A DNA stretch of 64,000 nt, from assembly GCA_026874595.1 (NCBI GenBank), contig CM049313.1, positions 49,339,659-49,403,658 on the forward strand. The letters are read 5' to 3'. How positions within the stretch are numbered: position 1 is the stretch's first letter; each line of letters starts with the position of its first letter. The stretch is from Sipunculus nudus (taxonomy: Eukaryota; Annelida; Sipuncula; Golfingiida; Sipunculidae). The notes below the pieces were generated by a model. That model did no database searches and was not told where the DNA came from. It saw only the letters and a program-made list of their open reading frames with translations. Of the stretch, positions 44,060 to 54,979 are shown one piece after another. Made by a program: the position numbers and the translations under genes.

Positions 44060-44389
44060 AATAATACGCCCGGTGAAAAAAAAAAACCTTTCCGGGCCAA
44101 GATCCAAACTCCCCCGGTTATGAGGAAAAACCATGAATATATCACGCCATTACTCGCGCCATAAAATTTATACAAGAGAGCAAACATACAGCGCAAAACT
44201 CCCTCAACACCTATAACATCGCCTTAGAAAAGATTTTATCAAAACTAATCCTGTCTACCCCCATCAGTTTACTTATTTCTTTTTTAAACAATAGGTGATA
44301 GCGACCATTTAATATTTTGAAACACAAGTTCAGTAAAAAATTTTAATCTTTAAGAACGTTTGGCGATTTTGTATTGTGAAAAACTGATC
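44060..44389. other. Short spacer
   Basis: Nothing recognised. Confidence 0.35.
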
Positions 44390-44620
44390 ATAGTCCAGCT
44401 GTTAAGAGAAGAGTTGTGCAAATAGTGATAGAAGCATGAAACTTGGCATAATAGTTAGCCAGACCATACTTAACATTTTCAGATATAGGGCCAGGCGGAA
44501 TTCATCCGATCTTGGTCAAAATCCAAGATGGCGGCCAAAATGGCCGCCGGATTATCAAATATCAATACATTAGGTTATATTTGTCCTAGAATGCTTTCCA
44601 AGTGCACTATTTCTATGTTT
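44390..44620 (+). repeat. Inverted repeat arm A
   Basis: Partner of arms B and C. Contains the palindromic, GC-rich AAGATGGCGGCCAAAATGGC segment, a possible YY1-like AAGATGGCGGC word, here in a repeat context only. Confidence 0.75.
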
Positions 44621-45204
44621 TTGGGGTCGATAAATTCATTTATAAGGGTTTAAAGTCTGTAATATGACTCTGTGGATGAATCCTGGTTTTGTTTATATTA
44701 AAATTGTCCTACATTTCCCTTGTTTACTAGCACAATGGATGGCAAACATTATTTGTAGAGTTCTGCACAGTAGTCGCATACATTGTGATCGTAGTCAAAT
44801 AAAAGTGTCATTTGCTGGCTTAGGTTTGTCTGCTTTGTCATGAATTCGAATGCTTTAATAGTAGAACGATTTTTATTGCAATGTTTCTTCCTTTCTTCCT
44901 TTTACTTCCCCTTTATTTGCATGCTAACAAATATAATTCCTTTGAAGAGGTGAAGGGTGCAAACAACTTATCTGCCGAAATCTGCAATGAAAGAAGGATT
45001 GAACTTGAAATGTCCGTAAACACTTACCATTAGAATATTTGAAACCTACATACATGTACTTAGGTTTTACGATCAGAATTCATGTAAACCTTTGTTAGGG
45101 AAATTGGAAAATATCAAACGCAATAAATCCAACTGTGCTGACATTTAACATATTATTAATTTTAAGTATTGGAGCCAAATGTCTGTTTCAATGTTATGGA
45201 ATGG

Positions 45205-45340
45205 ACAACTGAGTGGTAAAACGCTCGGCCATCTCCACTGCACCCCAGGTTTATACAACATCGTTCCTATTCCTATTGGGTTATAATGGCCCATCCAAGG
45301 TGGGTGAATTCCTCCTTGTCCTTGTAATAGTAATTACAAT
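45205..45340 (+). mobile_element. SINE-like fragment
   Basis: GAGTGGTAAAACGCTCGG resembles a tRNA D-arm region, followed by CCCAGGTTTATAC and a conserved-looking body ending GGCCCATCCAAGGTGGGTGA then ATTCCTCC. The latter is shared with 59880-59930 (ACCAGTCCAAGGTGGGTAGT). Confidence 0.55.
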
Positions 45341-47284
45341 TAACTGTATAATCCATATAAATTATATATTATAATAAAATAAATTAGACAATCCATATAA
45401 TATAAAGTTTTGCCTGTTTATAACTTTTATATCAGACTGGATGAGTGCGTGGCAGGATACAGACCTTTGTAAGAAGCTCACACCTGTCAGCTGTATAGAT
45501 TCCGCCTTGTGTGTACCTACTGAAATTGTACTAAAAGTCCCTTTTTCATCGGTACACTTGATAAACTTGATAAATTCGCTGAATACTGCACTTTTAAATG
45601 AAAGTGTCATATGCTGGGGTAGGTTTTATATTAATATTTAATATCTGACTTCCTCTGTTTGAAATCCCTTTATTTGCATGCTAATGAATGTATTTACTGC
45701 TTTGCTGACGTAAGGGATGAAAAGAACTTAGGTACCCTGTCTGGTATCAGTGGGAGCTTCATATATCAGTAAAGAATATGTAAGGTTTTCGAAAATCTAC
45801 AAACATGATATGAAAATTTACCATCAACTTAACATTCATGTAAATCTTGATAAGTGCAAAAAAATCAAATATTTCTGCTGAAATTTAATTTAAATGTCTA
45901 GTAAAAAGTATTTTAATACCATGTCTGTTTAAAAAGAAAGACTTTAATTTATAATGAATTTAGAGTACATACGTGCATGACAAGATACGCGCTTATGTAG
46001 AAGCTCACACCTGTGTGCTGTATGGATTTTAAGCTTCTTTTGCCATGAAGTGATGTCTTTCAGACTGTATGTTGGCAAGAAAACAGAATCCACACACATC
46101 AGAGGTGCGCAATATGTAGCTGTATGCTGCCTTTTTACTATGGTGATAAATGCATGAAATAACACTCATCAGAATACTAATTTTGTGATATGGTGACGAT
46201 GCAATCTTTAGACAGCATGATCGTAGGAAAGAACCGACACGTGTCAGTAAAGTATCACTGCCATTTGCTGTGATGCAATTTTTGTGATAAAAAACTTGTT
46301 CCTTTTCCAACGAGTTGCCATTAAAATTCAGTTTGCATAAATGGTTGGTGTAAAAAAAAATACTTTCATTTGCTGACATCATGCACATTTGTAGATTCAT
46401 GTAGTACATGCATATTTTGTTATATTGAAATATTCACCACATGTATGAGTCGGTGCTGCCAGGTACAAGCTAGCTGATCATTCATGGATGGATGCTAAGA
46501 AAATAGTACAGGAAGATGGAAGATAGAAAGTCTAATTCACAAAACAAAGTTGAAAAGTATTATGCACCCTCAGGTTTCAGACATGCATTCTTTCTTCATT
46601 AACTGGTTTACCTAAAAATTCAGTACAAAGTTTGGTTTGTATTTTTATCGACTTGATTGGTGATTGTAACTTTGCTGTGCTTTCAGCTTCTGAGCTCTGG
46701 CAACCTTTGTACTTTCCCTTTATGTCAGTTATATGCCCAAATGCAGAATGCTTGGGAAACTTGTATTTCATACCATTCGCTTCATCAAGGGAACATATAT
46801 TAATGAGGAAAGACTACTTCTGAATATTTTTACTGAACAGAACAGTTTATTACATTATTTTTTTGTAATATTGCCAGCAAATTTTATAACCTTTCCTGAA
46901 TATTTTCTTATATATTTTGCAAGACAAGAGCGTTTTTCTTCTAGTAAAACGCCAACCATTCCAACTTACTATCGCTTCTTTTTATCTTATGTGCAAAGTG
47001 CAGTCCGACCTACAATCTTGCATTCTGTGCACATGAAGATAAATTATTTCAATAAATGAAGCAAATACTAACTATTTCTAATTATCATTATATTTATTAA
47101 AAGTGTGCATAATGTAAGCAAACAAAGTATTTTAAGACATCACTTGGAAATGCAAAGTTAGCTTATTGGTAAGGAAAATAAAACAGATTATCAATGTAGA
47201 AGGTAAACGGCAAACTGCACAAGTATCTACAAGTGTCCAGATTCTGTCATGCACCATCACCACAGTACAACGATAGCATATATT

Positions 47285-47480
47285 GGGTTAGAACGTTGCC
47301 TCATGGTTAAGGACGTGTTTGTAGATCCCCGGTTCGGACCCCGTCAATGTCGCAATGGCATAATGGAATGTCTTCACGATAGGTTATGACTTCTTTCTAA
47401 CAACATACCATCTTTATCATACGGATAAATTCATTCTCATTCAGTAGAAAGTGATACAAACAGGCCTAAGTCTATCACTT
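47285..47480 (+). mobile_element. tRNA-derived SINE, family 2, copy 1
   Basis: CCTCATGGTTAAGGACGTGT, then CCCCGGTTCGGACCCCG (B box like), then AATGGCATAATGG, AGGTTATGA-TTCT, and a tail ATTCAGTAGAAAGTGATACA followed by AACAGGCC. The same order occurs at 57615-57890. Confidence 0.65.
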
Positions 47481-47639
47481 TAAAAGAAAGAGTAGCATAC
47501 AGCATAATGTGGTGAGCGCTAAATATGTACTGATTCTTTCTTCATGCAAGCAAAGAGTCTTTAAGCTGCAAGCTTCAAGGCAAAAGAGCCACAACTTATA
47601 AACAAATAAAATTTATTTTACATTGATTGTACTACTTGT

Positions 47640-47830
47640 TATAATAACTACAAGGCACTTTCCGTGGCTCGGATGGCGAAGTGATGGATGGAATCAGAAG
47701 ACACGAAGAGAACAACCGATTCTGTATGGACCACAACAATCCACTCTCATAGCAACATCGGGGACAGAGACTTGGTCGCCAGTGAAGAGAGCCGAGCGTT
47801 TTACCAATCGACCGTCTTTTTCATTACATT
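47640..47830 (-). mobile_element. Probable tRNA-derived SINE piece
   Basis: The minus strand reads CGGTCGATTGGTAAAACGCT then CGGCTCTCTTCACTGGCGAC, resembling an A box with D- and anticodon-arm-like spacing and related to the GTGGTAAAACGCTCGG of 45216. A B box is not clear. Confidence 0.4.
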
Positions 47831-48039
47831 GAAAGAGATATTGTGTTCAAATACTTAAAATTAACAGATATATTAAATTTCGGCAGGGTAATCAACAAAA
47901 ACGTTTTACCGTTAGATGTGCTGGTAACAAAGGTTAATTTTGGCACAATTTCAATAGCAACAAAATCAGACTTCATTTACACATGCATGATACAGACCTG
48001 GAACCCTTATAAATAATTTTTTTTCGATCCTAATAACAA

Positions 48040-48277
48040 GGACAGTGTAATTGTAATGCATTCCAGGACAAATTTAACCGACTATATTGGAATGTTTTGT
48101 TTTTTTAGGCCATCTTGGCCGCCATCTTTGAGTTTTAGCAAGATATTGTGAATTCCGCTCGGCCCCTTATCTGATCATATAGAGTGTGGTCCGGAATATC
48201 ATTATGCCAAGTTTCATTCTTCTTTCCAGGTTTTCATTTCAATTCTTCTCAATATGCAGCAGTACTGTTGGACTAAT
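48040..48277 (-). repeat. Inverted repeat arm B
   Basis: The reverse complement carries AGAAGAATGAAACTTGGCAT, GGGCCGAGCGGAATTC, AAAGATGGCGGCCAAGATGG and TTTGTCCTGGAATGC in the same order as arm A. Confidence 0.75.
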
Positions 48278-48377
48278 GGGAATATTACAAAATTCATAAT
48301 AAAAACCAGCTAATGAGTATCTGGAGAGGGTTGGAATCTTAAAAATTGATTTTTCAGTCCAAAAACCATAATATTAC

Positions 48378-48588
48378 AGTACTTTCAATGCTTTCTCGGG
48401 ACATTTTAACTCAAATTATTGACATTTTCTAATTTGGCGGCCATCTTGGCCGCTATCTTGGATTTTAGCCAAGATAATTTATTTTCAGTTTGGCCCTTTA
48501 TCTGAAATTCATCAATAAACTCCAAAGAATATCTTTGCCAACTTTCATGCTTCTTTCATAAATGGGAGCTTAACCGCTGGACTATAAA
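48378..48588 (-). repeat. Inverted repeat arm C
   Basis: The reverse complement begins TATAGTCCAGCGGTTAAG and carries AGAAGCATGAAAGTTGGCAA, AGGGCCAAACTG and CCAAGATAGCGGCCAAGATG. It is tandem to arm B and in the same inverted orientation. Confidence 0.75.
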
Positions 48589-48756
48589 GATATATAGATC
48601 GAGTGAAGTGTTTATCGTATTGTATAGGCCTCTTTTTGTCTGATGATAATTTTTAATAATAAGTGACGTGGTGCATGGCATGATGTTACTTGGGGGTGGG
48701 GGGGGGGGGGTACGGGAGGTACGGGTTGGAGTCTTGCACACACCAACTCATCCACT

Positions 48757-49128
48757 AAGCTTCGGCCTTTTGAAATTAGTTCGGAAAAGTCAATACAAAA
48801 GGCCTCACTCACACCTCCTGGGGGGTCTTCCGGGGCTGTCCTAAAACACTGACCGGACCGGAACATGGAACGCGGTACAGGGGCCTAATTTACGGAACGG
48901 AATGAAACCAAGACATAAAAAGTGTCATAACATTTAAATGGGTGAAGGTTTCATGACATAATTTATAGTAATTAACATATTTCAACAAATGTGATTTGTT
49001 ATTTATTTTTTATTTTAGCCCCTGTTCCGCGTTCCGTGTTTTAGGGCAGCCCCGGAAGACCCCCCAGGAGGTGTGAGTGAGGCCTTTTGTTTAGACTTTG
49101 CCGAACTGATTTCAATAAGCCGAAGAGT
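48757..49128. repeat. Foldback element: arms of about 110-130 bp around a 132-bp spacer
   Basis: Left arm 48757-48885 and right arm 49018-49128 are reverse complements, with a perfect 38-bp core (48802-48839) containing CACACCTCCTGGGGGGTCTT and flanking imperfect matches out to TTCGGC/GCCGAA. Read outward from the spacer, each arm gives the same peptide frame: APEDPPGGVSEAFC, then (I/L)DF(S/A)ELIS. The amino-acid changes between arms are conservative. The spacer is AT-rich and contains GGAACGGAATG. The transcribed region would form a strong hairpin. The element family is unknown to me. Confidence 0.85.
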
Positions 49129-50443
49129 AGTGAATGACACCAACTGTGAAAAGGCTCGAGGGCCGCTAGGCCTTCGCGAGAGCAATGGACAGCTTTTCGG
49201 GACTGCGCGACGGTATTATGACGTCATTGTCACAATATTCTTCCAACGTGCTCGCGTGACCATGACGACGAGACCATGTCAGTTTCTCTCTATAACCCAT
49301 GAACGTGAGAATTACCTTTGAATTCGGATGGACCTTGATCCAGACTCACATTTAAATACGACCGAATGGACCCAAAATTGTATTTTATCCATGGCTAATT
49401 CTTCCACAAAATTTCATCTAGATTTCCTCAGAACTTTCGAAGATCTGCCTCAGACACAACCACACACATGTACACGATCGATCGTATGTCTCCCTGGCAC
49501 CTTGCTTGGCGGAGGTATTGAGTAAATATTTTGGTTATATGAAATTCATTTTTACATTTTTTTCAAACTCAATTTTTCATTTTAAAACCTGATCCATCAC
49601 AACTCTTTATCAACTTTCAGTTTGATAAAAGATTAAGGTTAGCTTTATTTGAATAAAGTGAGTTTAATCCTGAACAAAGTTAGGTTTTAATTCAATGTTA
49701 AAAAATTCATGAATAAATTAGGGTAGTTTGTCCCAAGCGGCATTTACAAGACACTCCCCCCCCCCCCCCCCCCCCCCAACGAAACAAGGATCATGGATGA
49801 TTGTGATGGATGGTTATCTGAGGATCAACAATTAATGGATGTTTTGATATTGCTTTGATTATTTTGAACTTAATTAGCCCAACGAGGCCGCTGTTGACGT
49901 GTGGTTTTTTGATAAAATACTTCTGTATTCCAAGCAAGTAATTATCTTTTTTGACCTTATTAAAGCAAAGGAATGATAAATTAGGACGACTCGAGAGAGA
50001 GCTGTTTCGGAAATTATGCGTAACATATTTATTTGAACGCTGCAAAGTTTAATGGTGATCAATTGAAGGTTCGTCTGTCAGTGTGTCATGCAATATACAT
50101 CATTCACAGTCAAAAGAAGCACCTATCTCTCAGGGGGGGGGGGGGGGGGGGCAACGAATCTCAACCTGTAATTTCTCATTATGGTTATCCCTGCCAGGAA
50201 TTTAAGTGTTAAGTCAATAACAGAGGCTTTATAAAAGTATTCATATAACACCTTGCATATTAAATATAACAGAATTATATAAAAAAATAAGTCTAAAGCC
50301 ACGTGAACACTTCCAGGGTTGCGGAAGCGGATCCAGACAGAGAAATAGGACCACCTGCCTTCGTTAATTCGGTTCTCCGGCGGTGCGCGCCTGCGGATAC
50401 GTTTTTGCAAACCGGATCATGTGGTAAATGCCCCGACAATTTT
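49129..50443. other. Spacer with homopolymer tracts
   Basis: A C-run of about 22 at 49757-49778 and a G-run of about 20 at 50132-50151. The short frames 49328-49525 and 50303-50521 match nothing known. Confidence 0.4.
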
Positions 50444-50562
50444 GAGGAGGCAGAGAATGAGAAGCCTGCACTTATAAAAAAAATTATATACATTTATATA
50501 TACACATATACATATGTATAATTCTTTATCAGTGCGGGTATAACATTCTCTGCCTCCTCGAG
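50444..50562. repeat. Inverted repeat hairpin, arms about 45 bp
   Basis: GAGGAGGCAGAGAATG at 50444 is perfectly complementary to CATTCTCTGCCTCCTC ending near 50560. The match continues inward imperfectly (CCTGCACTTATAAA / TTTATCAGTGCGGG, then ATTATATAC / GTATAAT) to an AT-rich loop. Confidence 0.8.
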
Positions 50563-52899
50563 ATCGATCGATCGAGAGCATTAATGTTTATTTAGCCCTC
50601 TTTACCCTTTACTAACTTACCCTCTTAACTAAATTTATGCTTAACCACACAAGTGTATTAAGAGACCCCATGGAGTGCATTGTGGGGAAAAGGATTTAGT
50701 CACAGTCATTAACAAGCAGAGACAACCAAGCAAACGAATTCCAAATCTCACTATATTATCATATAACATAATTGCCTATGAAAAATTATATTACAATAAA
50801 TTTTACAGAAAATAAGCCCAATTCCTGTAGGAAAATTTTTTATATATTTTTCCACAGAAAACATGAGGTTGTGTGATTTGTTAAAAAAAAACTATTGGCA
50901 CGTCTATGAGCACTGTCAACTTGGCAGTGACGTTACACACTGGGAAATCCCCTGTGACTAAAATTCTAGATCTACTTAAGAGCACAGTATTTCTGTCACT
51001 GTCGGGCCAAAAATTTCAACAGAGACCTAAAACAACATGCATTAGTAGATTTGAGTTGTTGACAACATTCATTCCATGATATCACATGTGTACCTGCCAA
51101 TCAAATCAGGACAGTCTGGGATCTGGATGAAATCCTCCGTTCACACAACAAACGCACGTGGAATATGTTTACTTAACCTTCACTCACACTCAACATTTTT
51201 AACCTCATTTACTATAAAAACATTCTATAATGACACTAAATGGCTATTAGAATCTCTAAAATTACATAAATTAGAGCCCTATAACTCATTATCATTTGTG
51301 ATTTACCTAACTGAGGCCACTGTGAAAATGACGATACCAGTGTCCTATATCGCAAAAACTATCATCCTTCCCTACATGTGAAGCATTCTTATGTGTTCCT
51401 TACTGATACCTGATATACATGAGATGTCATTTATAACCAAATGGTATGGGAGACATACCTTTGGTGGACCAGATATGTCAAATAAGCAAAAAAAAAAAAA
51501 AAAAACATGGTTTTCCAAGTATTTGTGTTATCTGGCCCTTTCTGGCAAGAGCAAACTTATATTCTAATTTTAAGTTGGCTGAAGTGCTCTAGACATTTTA
51601 TGTCATCGTTACCTGATAGCTGGAAACAGAAGAGGCCACAGTCTGTCATATGCATAATGACCTGATGCCTTGTACACAATTATGCTGACTGGTGCCTGAC
51701 AGCCAAAGGATTCTTACTCAGTTGTTATGGGCCTTCACTCAGCATCTAGTGACTGGAATTTTAAACCTGAAAAGACATAAACATACATATAAAAAAAATG
51801 TGGCAGTTGTGTTTTAATCCATAAAATGAAAATAAAAATATATGCATGTAAATGAATAAAATATCAAAACATGGGATATTAAGTTAACATTATGAATAGT
51901 TTTTATATTAAATTACAACATAAATGTATATCTTATGTGCTGGAAACTGATTTTACATAGACAACATAGATACTTGTGATATAAATTGATAAATTCCATG
52001 TTCCATGCATGAAACTAAAAGAGTGGATTAAGAACAGGGAAATTGCGCCCCCCCCCGGCCACCGAGTAAACTAGAACACTTTGATCAAAATTAGCTTTGG
52101 AATTAAAATTCTGTCTAATTAAAAGGCATATATACCATTACAGTTTAAATTTTTCACCTGGAAAAAATCTCACTGGCAATGTTGCGGAAAAAAACAAATC
52201 GCTAATTAAATGCCACTATTATGAATTTTTTGCAGAGCATGTCTGCTGCACTCAATAAGTTTTGGTAAACAACATATAGTCATCACCTGAAGATGATGAT
52301 TCAGAAATAAATTATAAAAAAGTATTACCCCCTGAAAAAGAGTATGAATTAAGTATAAAAAGAAGTCTTGCCTGAAAAATCAGACAGTGTCATGTGGCAA
52401 AACATCTTGTGACACGCCCCTTCCCCGGGACAATTATCTCTAGCAACCATAATAATTTAATAAGAATCGCCCCACTCATCCCCACGTAATGATTAATGAC
52501 GTATGATGACGGACCACTTCTATCACACAGCAAGAATCAGCTTGCATACAGATTACTTTTGCACGGATGATTGCAGAGAAAACACAGAATGACAGATATC
52601 AACAATTTATCATTTGTCCATTCATCCATACTACCCTGTTTCCTCATTTCCTCAGTATTTCCTTTAATTTATCAAACTAATTTCTAAAATTCTAAAATTC
52701 TTTATTTATTTCTATTACCACGTTATTCATTGACACACGCAATTATCTTCGCTCAATCACTTGGTAATATCATTGTTAATGAAACAAACTAGGATAAATC
52801 TGTTAATGAGCTGTGCTCCTGTCAGTCCCAGGCTATCTCTACCATGACGTTAATTGCACTAATCAAAATATCAATAAATATTAACAACAAAACCCCCTC

Positions 52900-52900
<1 letters not shown>
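50563..52900. other. Long AT-rich spacer
   Basis: No gene supported. The open frame 51076-51381 (101 codons) shows no motif I recognise. An A-run lies at 51489-51505 and a C-run at 52049-52056. Confidence 0.4.
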
Positions 52901-52963
<63 letters not shown>

Positions 52964-52992
52964 AATATATATATATATACACACAAACACAA

Positions 52993-53024
<32 letters not shown>

Positions 53025-53062
53025 TAATATATATATTTATATATATTATGTATTTTATGTAT
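52901..53062. repeat. Long interrupted (TA)n tract
   Basis: About 160 bp of TA units with periodic ATAAATAT and ACACAAAC interruptions. Both-strand open frames here are artefacts of the repeat. Confidence 0.95.
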
Positions 53063-53468
53063 ATATTTATATGCTTCCAACTGGTGGTCAAGGCAGTTTC
53101 ATAAATCTAGCCTTCGAAATAATGTCCCGTTATGCAGTAATAACACAATATAACGAACATCTCTTAAATATGAACGAAAAGACAAAAATTAATGCGACAA
53201 TAAATGGCGGGCCGAACAGCAGAAATGAGCAAGAGGGTGCATTCACGTGCCTCTTGGCAAGGTTACGTAATACCGACTCGCTTCATTGCACAAAGAAGTC
53301 CGTTACATGTTTCCACCCATTATTCCATTAATAACCAGTAATATTTATATTCACATATGAAGCCATGCTGGTTCTTAAATGGAGCGCCCCCTGTGCCAGT
53401 GTAAGAGACTAAACGTGTCGCTTGCTCTGCTGTCCGACCGACTGTGCCAACCCTTAAGTAGGGTCCCC
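53063..53468. other. Unassigned spacer
   Basis: Nothing recognised. Confidence 0.35.
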
Positions 53469-53510
53469 AACGGACAGATTGACAGACGGACGGACAGATA
53501 GATAGACACT
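53469..53510. repeat. GACA/GACGGACA simple repeat
   Basis: AACGGACAGATTGACAGACG then GACGGACAGATAGATAGACA: degenerate 4-bp GAC(A/G) units. Confidence 0.8.
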
Positions 53511-53589
53511 TGGGCAATCAATGTTGTTTTTATATATGTTTTTATATATATATCATGCTCACCATATATTACGTTAACCTTTTGCTCAG

Positions 53590-53706
53590 AGGAAAAAATT
53601 AGGCCGATTACTAGATTCGACCAATGTCTGGCGTTACAACCGCTTCTCTTTAAAAGCAAGATTCACCAGCGAGTTAGTTCAGTCTGTTATATTATTCTGC
53701 GTCCGT

Positions 53707-53709
<3 letters not shown>
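53590..53709. repeat. Diverged copy of the tRNA-like repeat of 19264
   Basis: Shares AGGAAAAAATTAGGCCGAT (compare GGGGAAAACATTGGGCCGAT), ACAACCGCTTC, AAAGCAAGATTCACCAGCGA and GTAACA end. It then runs into a (TA)n tract. Confidence 0.55.
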
Positions 53710-53766
<57 letters not shown>

Positions 53767-53786
53767 GTGTGTGTGTGTGTGTGTGC
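53710..53786. repeat. (TA)n(GT)n microsatellite
   Basis: About 27 TA units followed by about 10 GT units. Confidence 0.95.
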
Positions 53787-54310
53787 ATTCAGTCATTCAA
53801 CATTTACACGGGTACACGAAAACAGGAAAGGCTTGTAAACCACATGATATTATAAAGCTAATGATGTAAGTTATTTTCCGTGTTAAACCTGTATCTTTGT
53901 TTTGCATACAGACATTTGTACCCCGTTAAACCATAGCATATGACTGGCTTCCCAGTAAAGGATGGCGAATGTGATATAGAATGTTAGCGGCTGAAAAATC
54001 ACCTGTCACACACGTAGGTGTTTAATCGATTAGACCGAGGCGAGGTTGTTGCCTGTGTAGTCATCTGTGATTGGTTTAAAGATTGCAGGATCTATCCAAT
54101 CGGGTTTGAGAATCTGATCATGTGAGATCAATAAACACTATTGGAGAACCCAGCGTTGATGTCTGGTATCTACACGGGCGTTGAGCAGCCCTTATAACTG
54201 CAACAGCCGCAAGAATTCTCTAGTTTGCTAGAAACACTAGCTGGAGGAAAGATCTGTCCCGGTGGAGTGACGCCAAAACTTGCTTGTGCTGTTATAATAG
54301 CTACTCCGTG

Positions 54311-54979
54311 ATGTCAGCAGTGAAATATGAGCTTCAGTTAATCGAAGACACACAAACGCTAAACAAGAAGACATTTAAGAGACTTTTAGTTACTTCCACT
54401 GAGGAGAGTAAACAGCTATGGGTCCATAAGCTCAAGGCAATGCCTCCAAATTACCTGTTGGCTACAACGACCATGGCATACCACTTAGTCGACGAAGATA
54501 ACGTAAACTGTTCAGGAGATGCTACGACTACGTCCATGCCGGAACCATTGACAAAAGACATGGTATTTTCCGACGATAACTTATTCTCAGTGATTGTATA
54601 CTCCTTTTTGTTTGTGATCGCAGCATGCGGAAATCTGACTGTGTTTATAACACTGTTCAGGAATCGTCATCGTCGCTCAAGGGTTAATATGTTCATAATG
54701 CACCTTTGCATTGCGGACATGATCGTGGCTTTTATCATGCTTCCTCTTGAAATAGCATGGCATATCACGGTAGCGTGGAAAGCAGGCGACGTGGCTTGTC
54801 GGATTCTTATGTACTTTCGTGCATTCGGTTTCTACCTCTCTTCTTTTATTCTCATCACCATCAGTCTGGACCGTTACTTCGCTATTCTCCATCCGCTGAG
54901 CTTGAATGATGCTGACAAAAGAGGAAAACTCATGTTACTTCTGGCATGGCTTTTCAGCGTTGTTGCTACTATTCCACAG
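54311..54979 (+). CDS. GNRHR: GnRH-receptor-like class A GPCR, first coding exon (TM1-TM4 start)
   Basis: This exon encodes the N-terminal part of a seven-helix neuropeptide receptor at the plasma membrane, expected to couple to G proteins. Numbering from the first in-frame ATG (54311): N-glycosylation sequon NCS at 66-68; TM1 about 92-116 with GN (107-108); basic loop RNRHRRSR; TM2 about 127-151 with LCIADMIVAF and the conserved Asp at 136; W-K-A-G-D then Cys 163 (disulphide cysteine); TM3 with DRY at 187-189, followed by FAILHPLSLNDADKRGK; start of TM4, AWLFSVVATIPQ. HPLS...K-R-G-K, the FRAFGFYLSSF segment and I-P-Q are typical of GnRH/corazonin/AKH-type receptors. The open frame ends at CCACAG|GTGAGA, a textbook splice donor after codon 223 (phase 0). 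Met codons at 54440 and 54473 are alternative starts. TM4-TM7 are not found downstream, so the first intron exceeds 9 kb. The choice among GnRH, corazonin and AKH subtype is less sure than the superfamily. Confidence 0.85.

Larger units (their letters stand above)
44390..48588. mobile_element. 4.2-kb composite bounded by long inverted repeats
   Basis: Arm A (44390-44620, plus) begins ATAGTCCAGCTGTTAAG and includes AGAAGCATGAAACTTGGCAT, GGGCCAGGCGGAATTC, CAAGATGGCGGCCAAAATGG and TTTGTCCTAGAATGC. The same blocks occur inverted twice at the other end: arm B (48040-48277) and arm C (48378-48588). The interior has degenerate internal duplications (44802/45600, 44918/45668, 45435/45965), SINE-like pieces (45205, 47285, 47660) and no intact transposase. 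Large terminal inverted repeats suggest a non-autonomous DNA transposon or a merged cluster of one repeat family. Confidence 0.55.

Noticed and set aside
46029-46409. 126-codon minus frame inside the 4.2-kb composite
   Set aside because: Cys-rich in places but without a recognisable transposase or zinc-finger pattern.
52822-53104. Overlapping frames of repeated Tyr-Ile on both strands
   Set aside because: Pure translation of the (TA)n tract.
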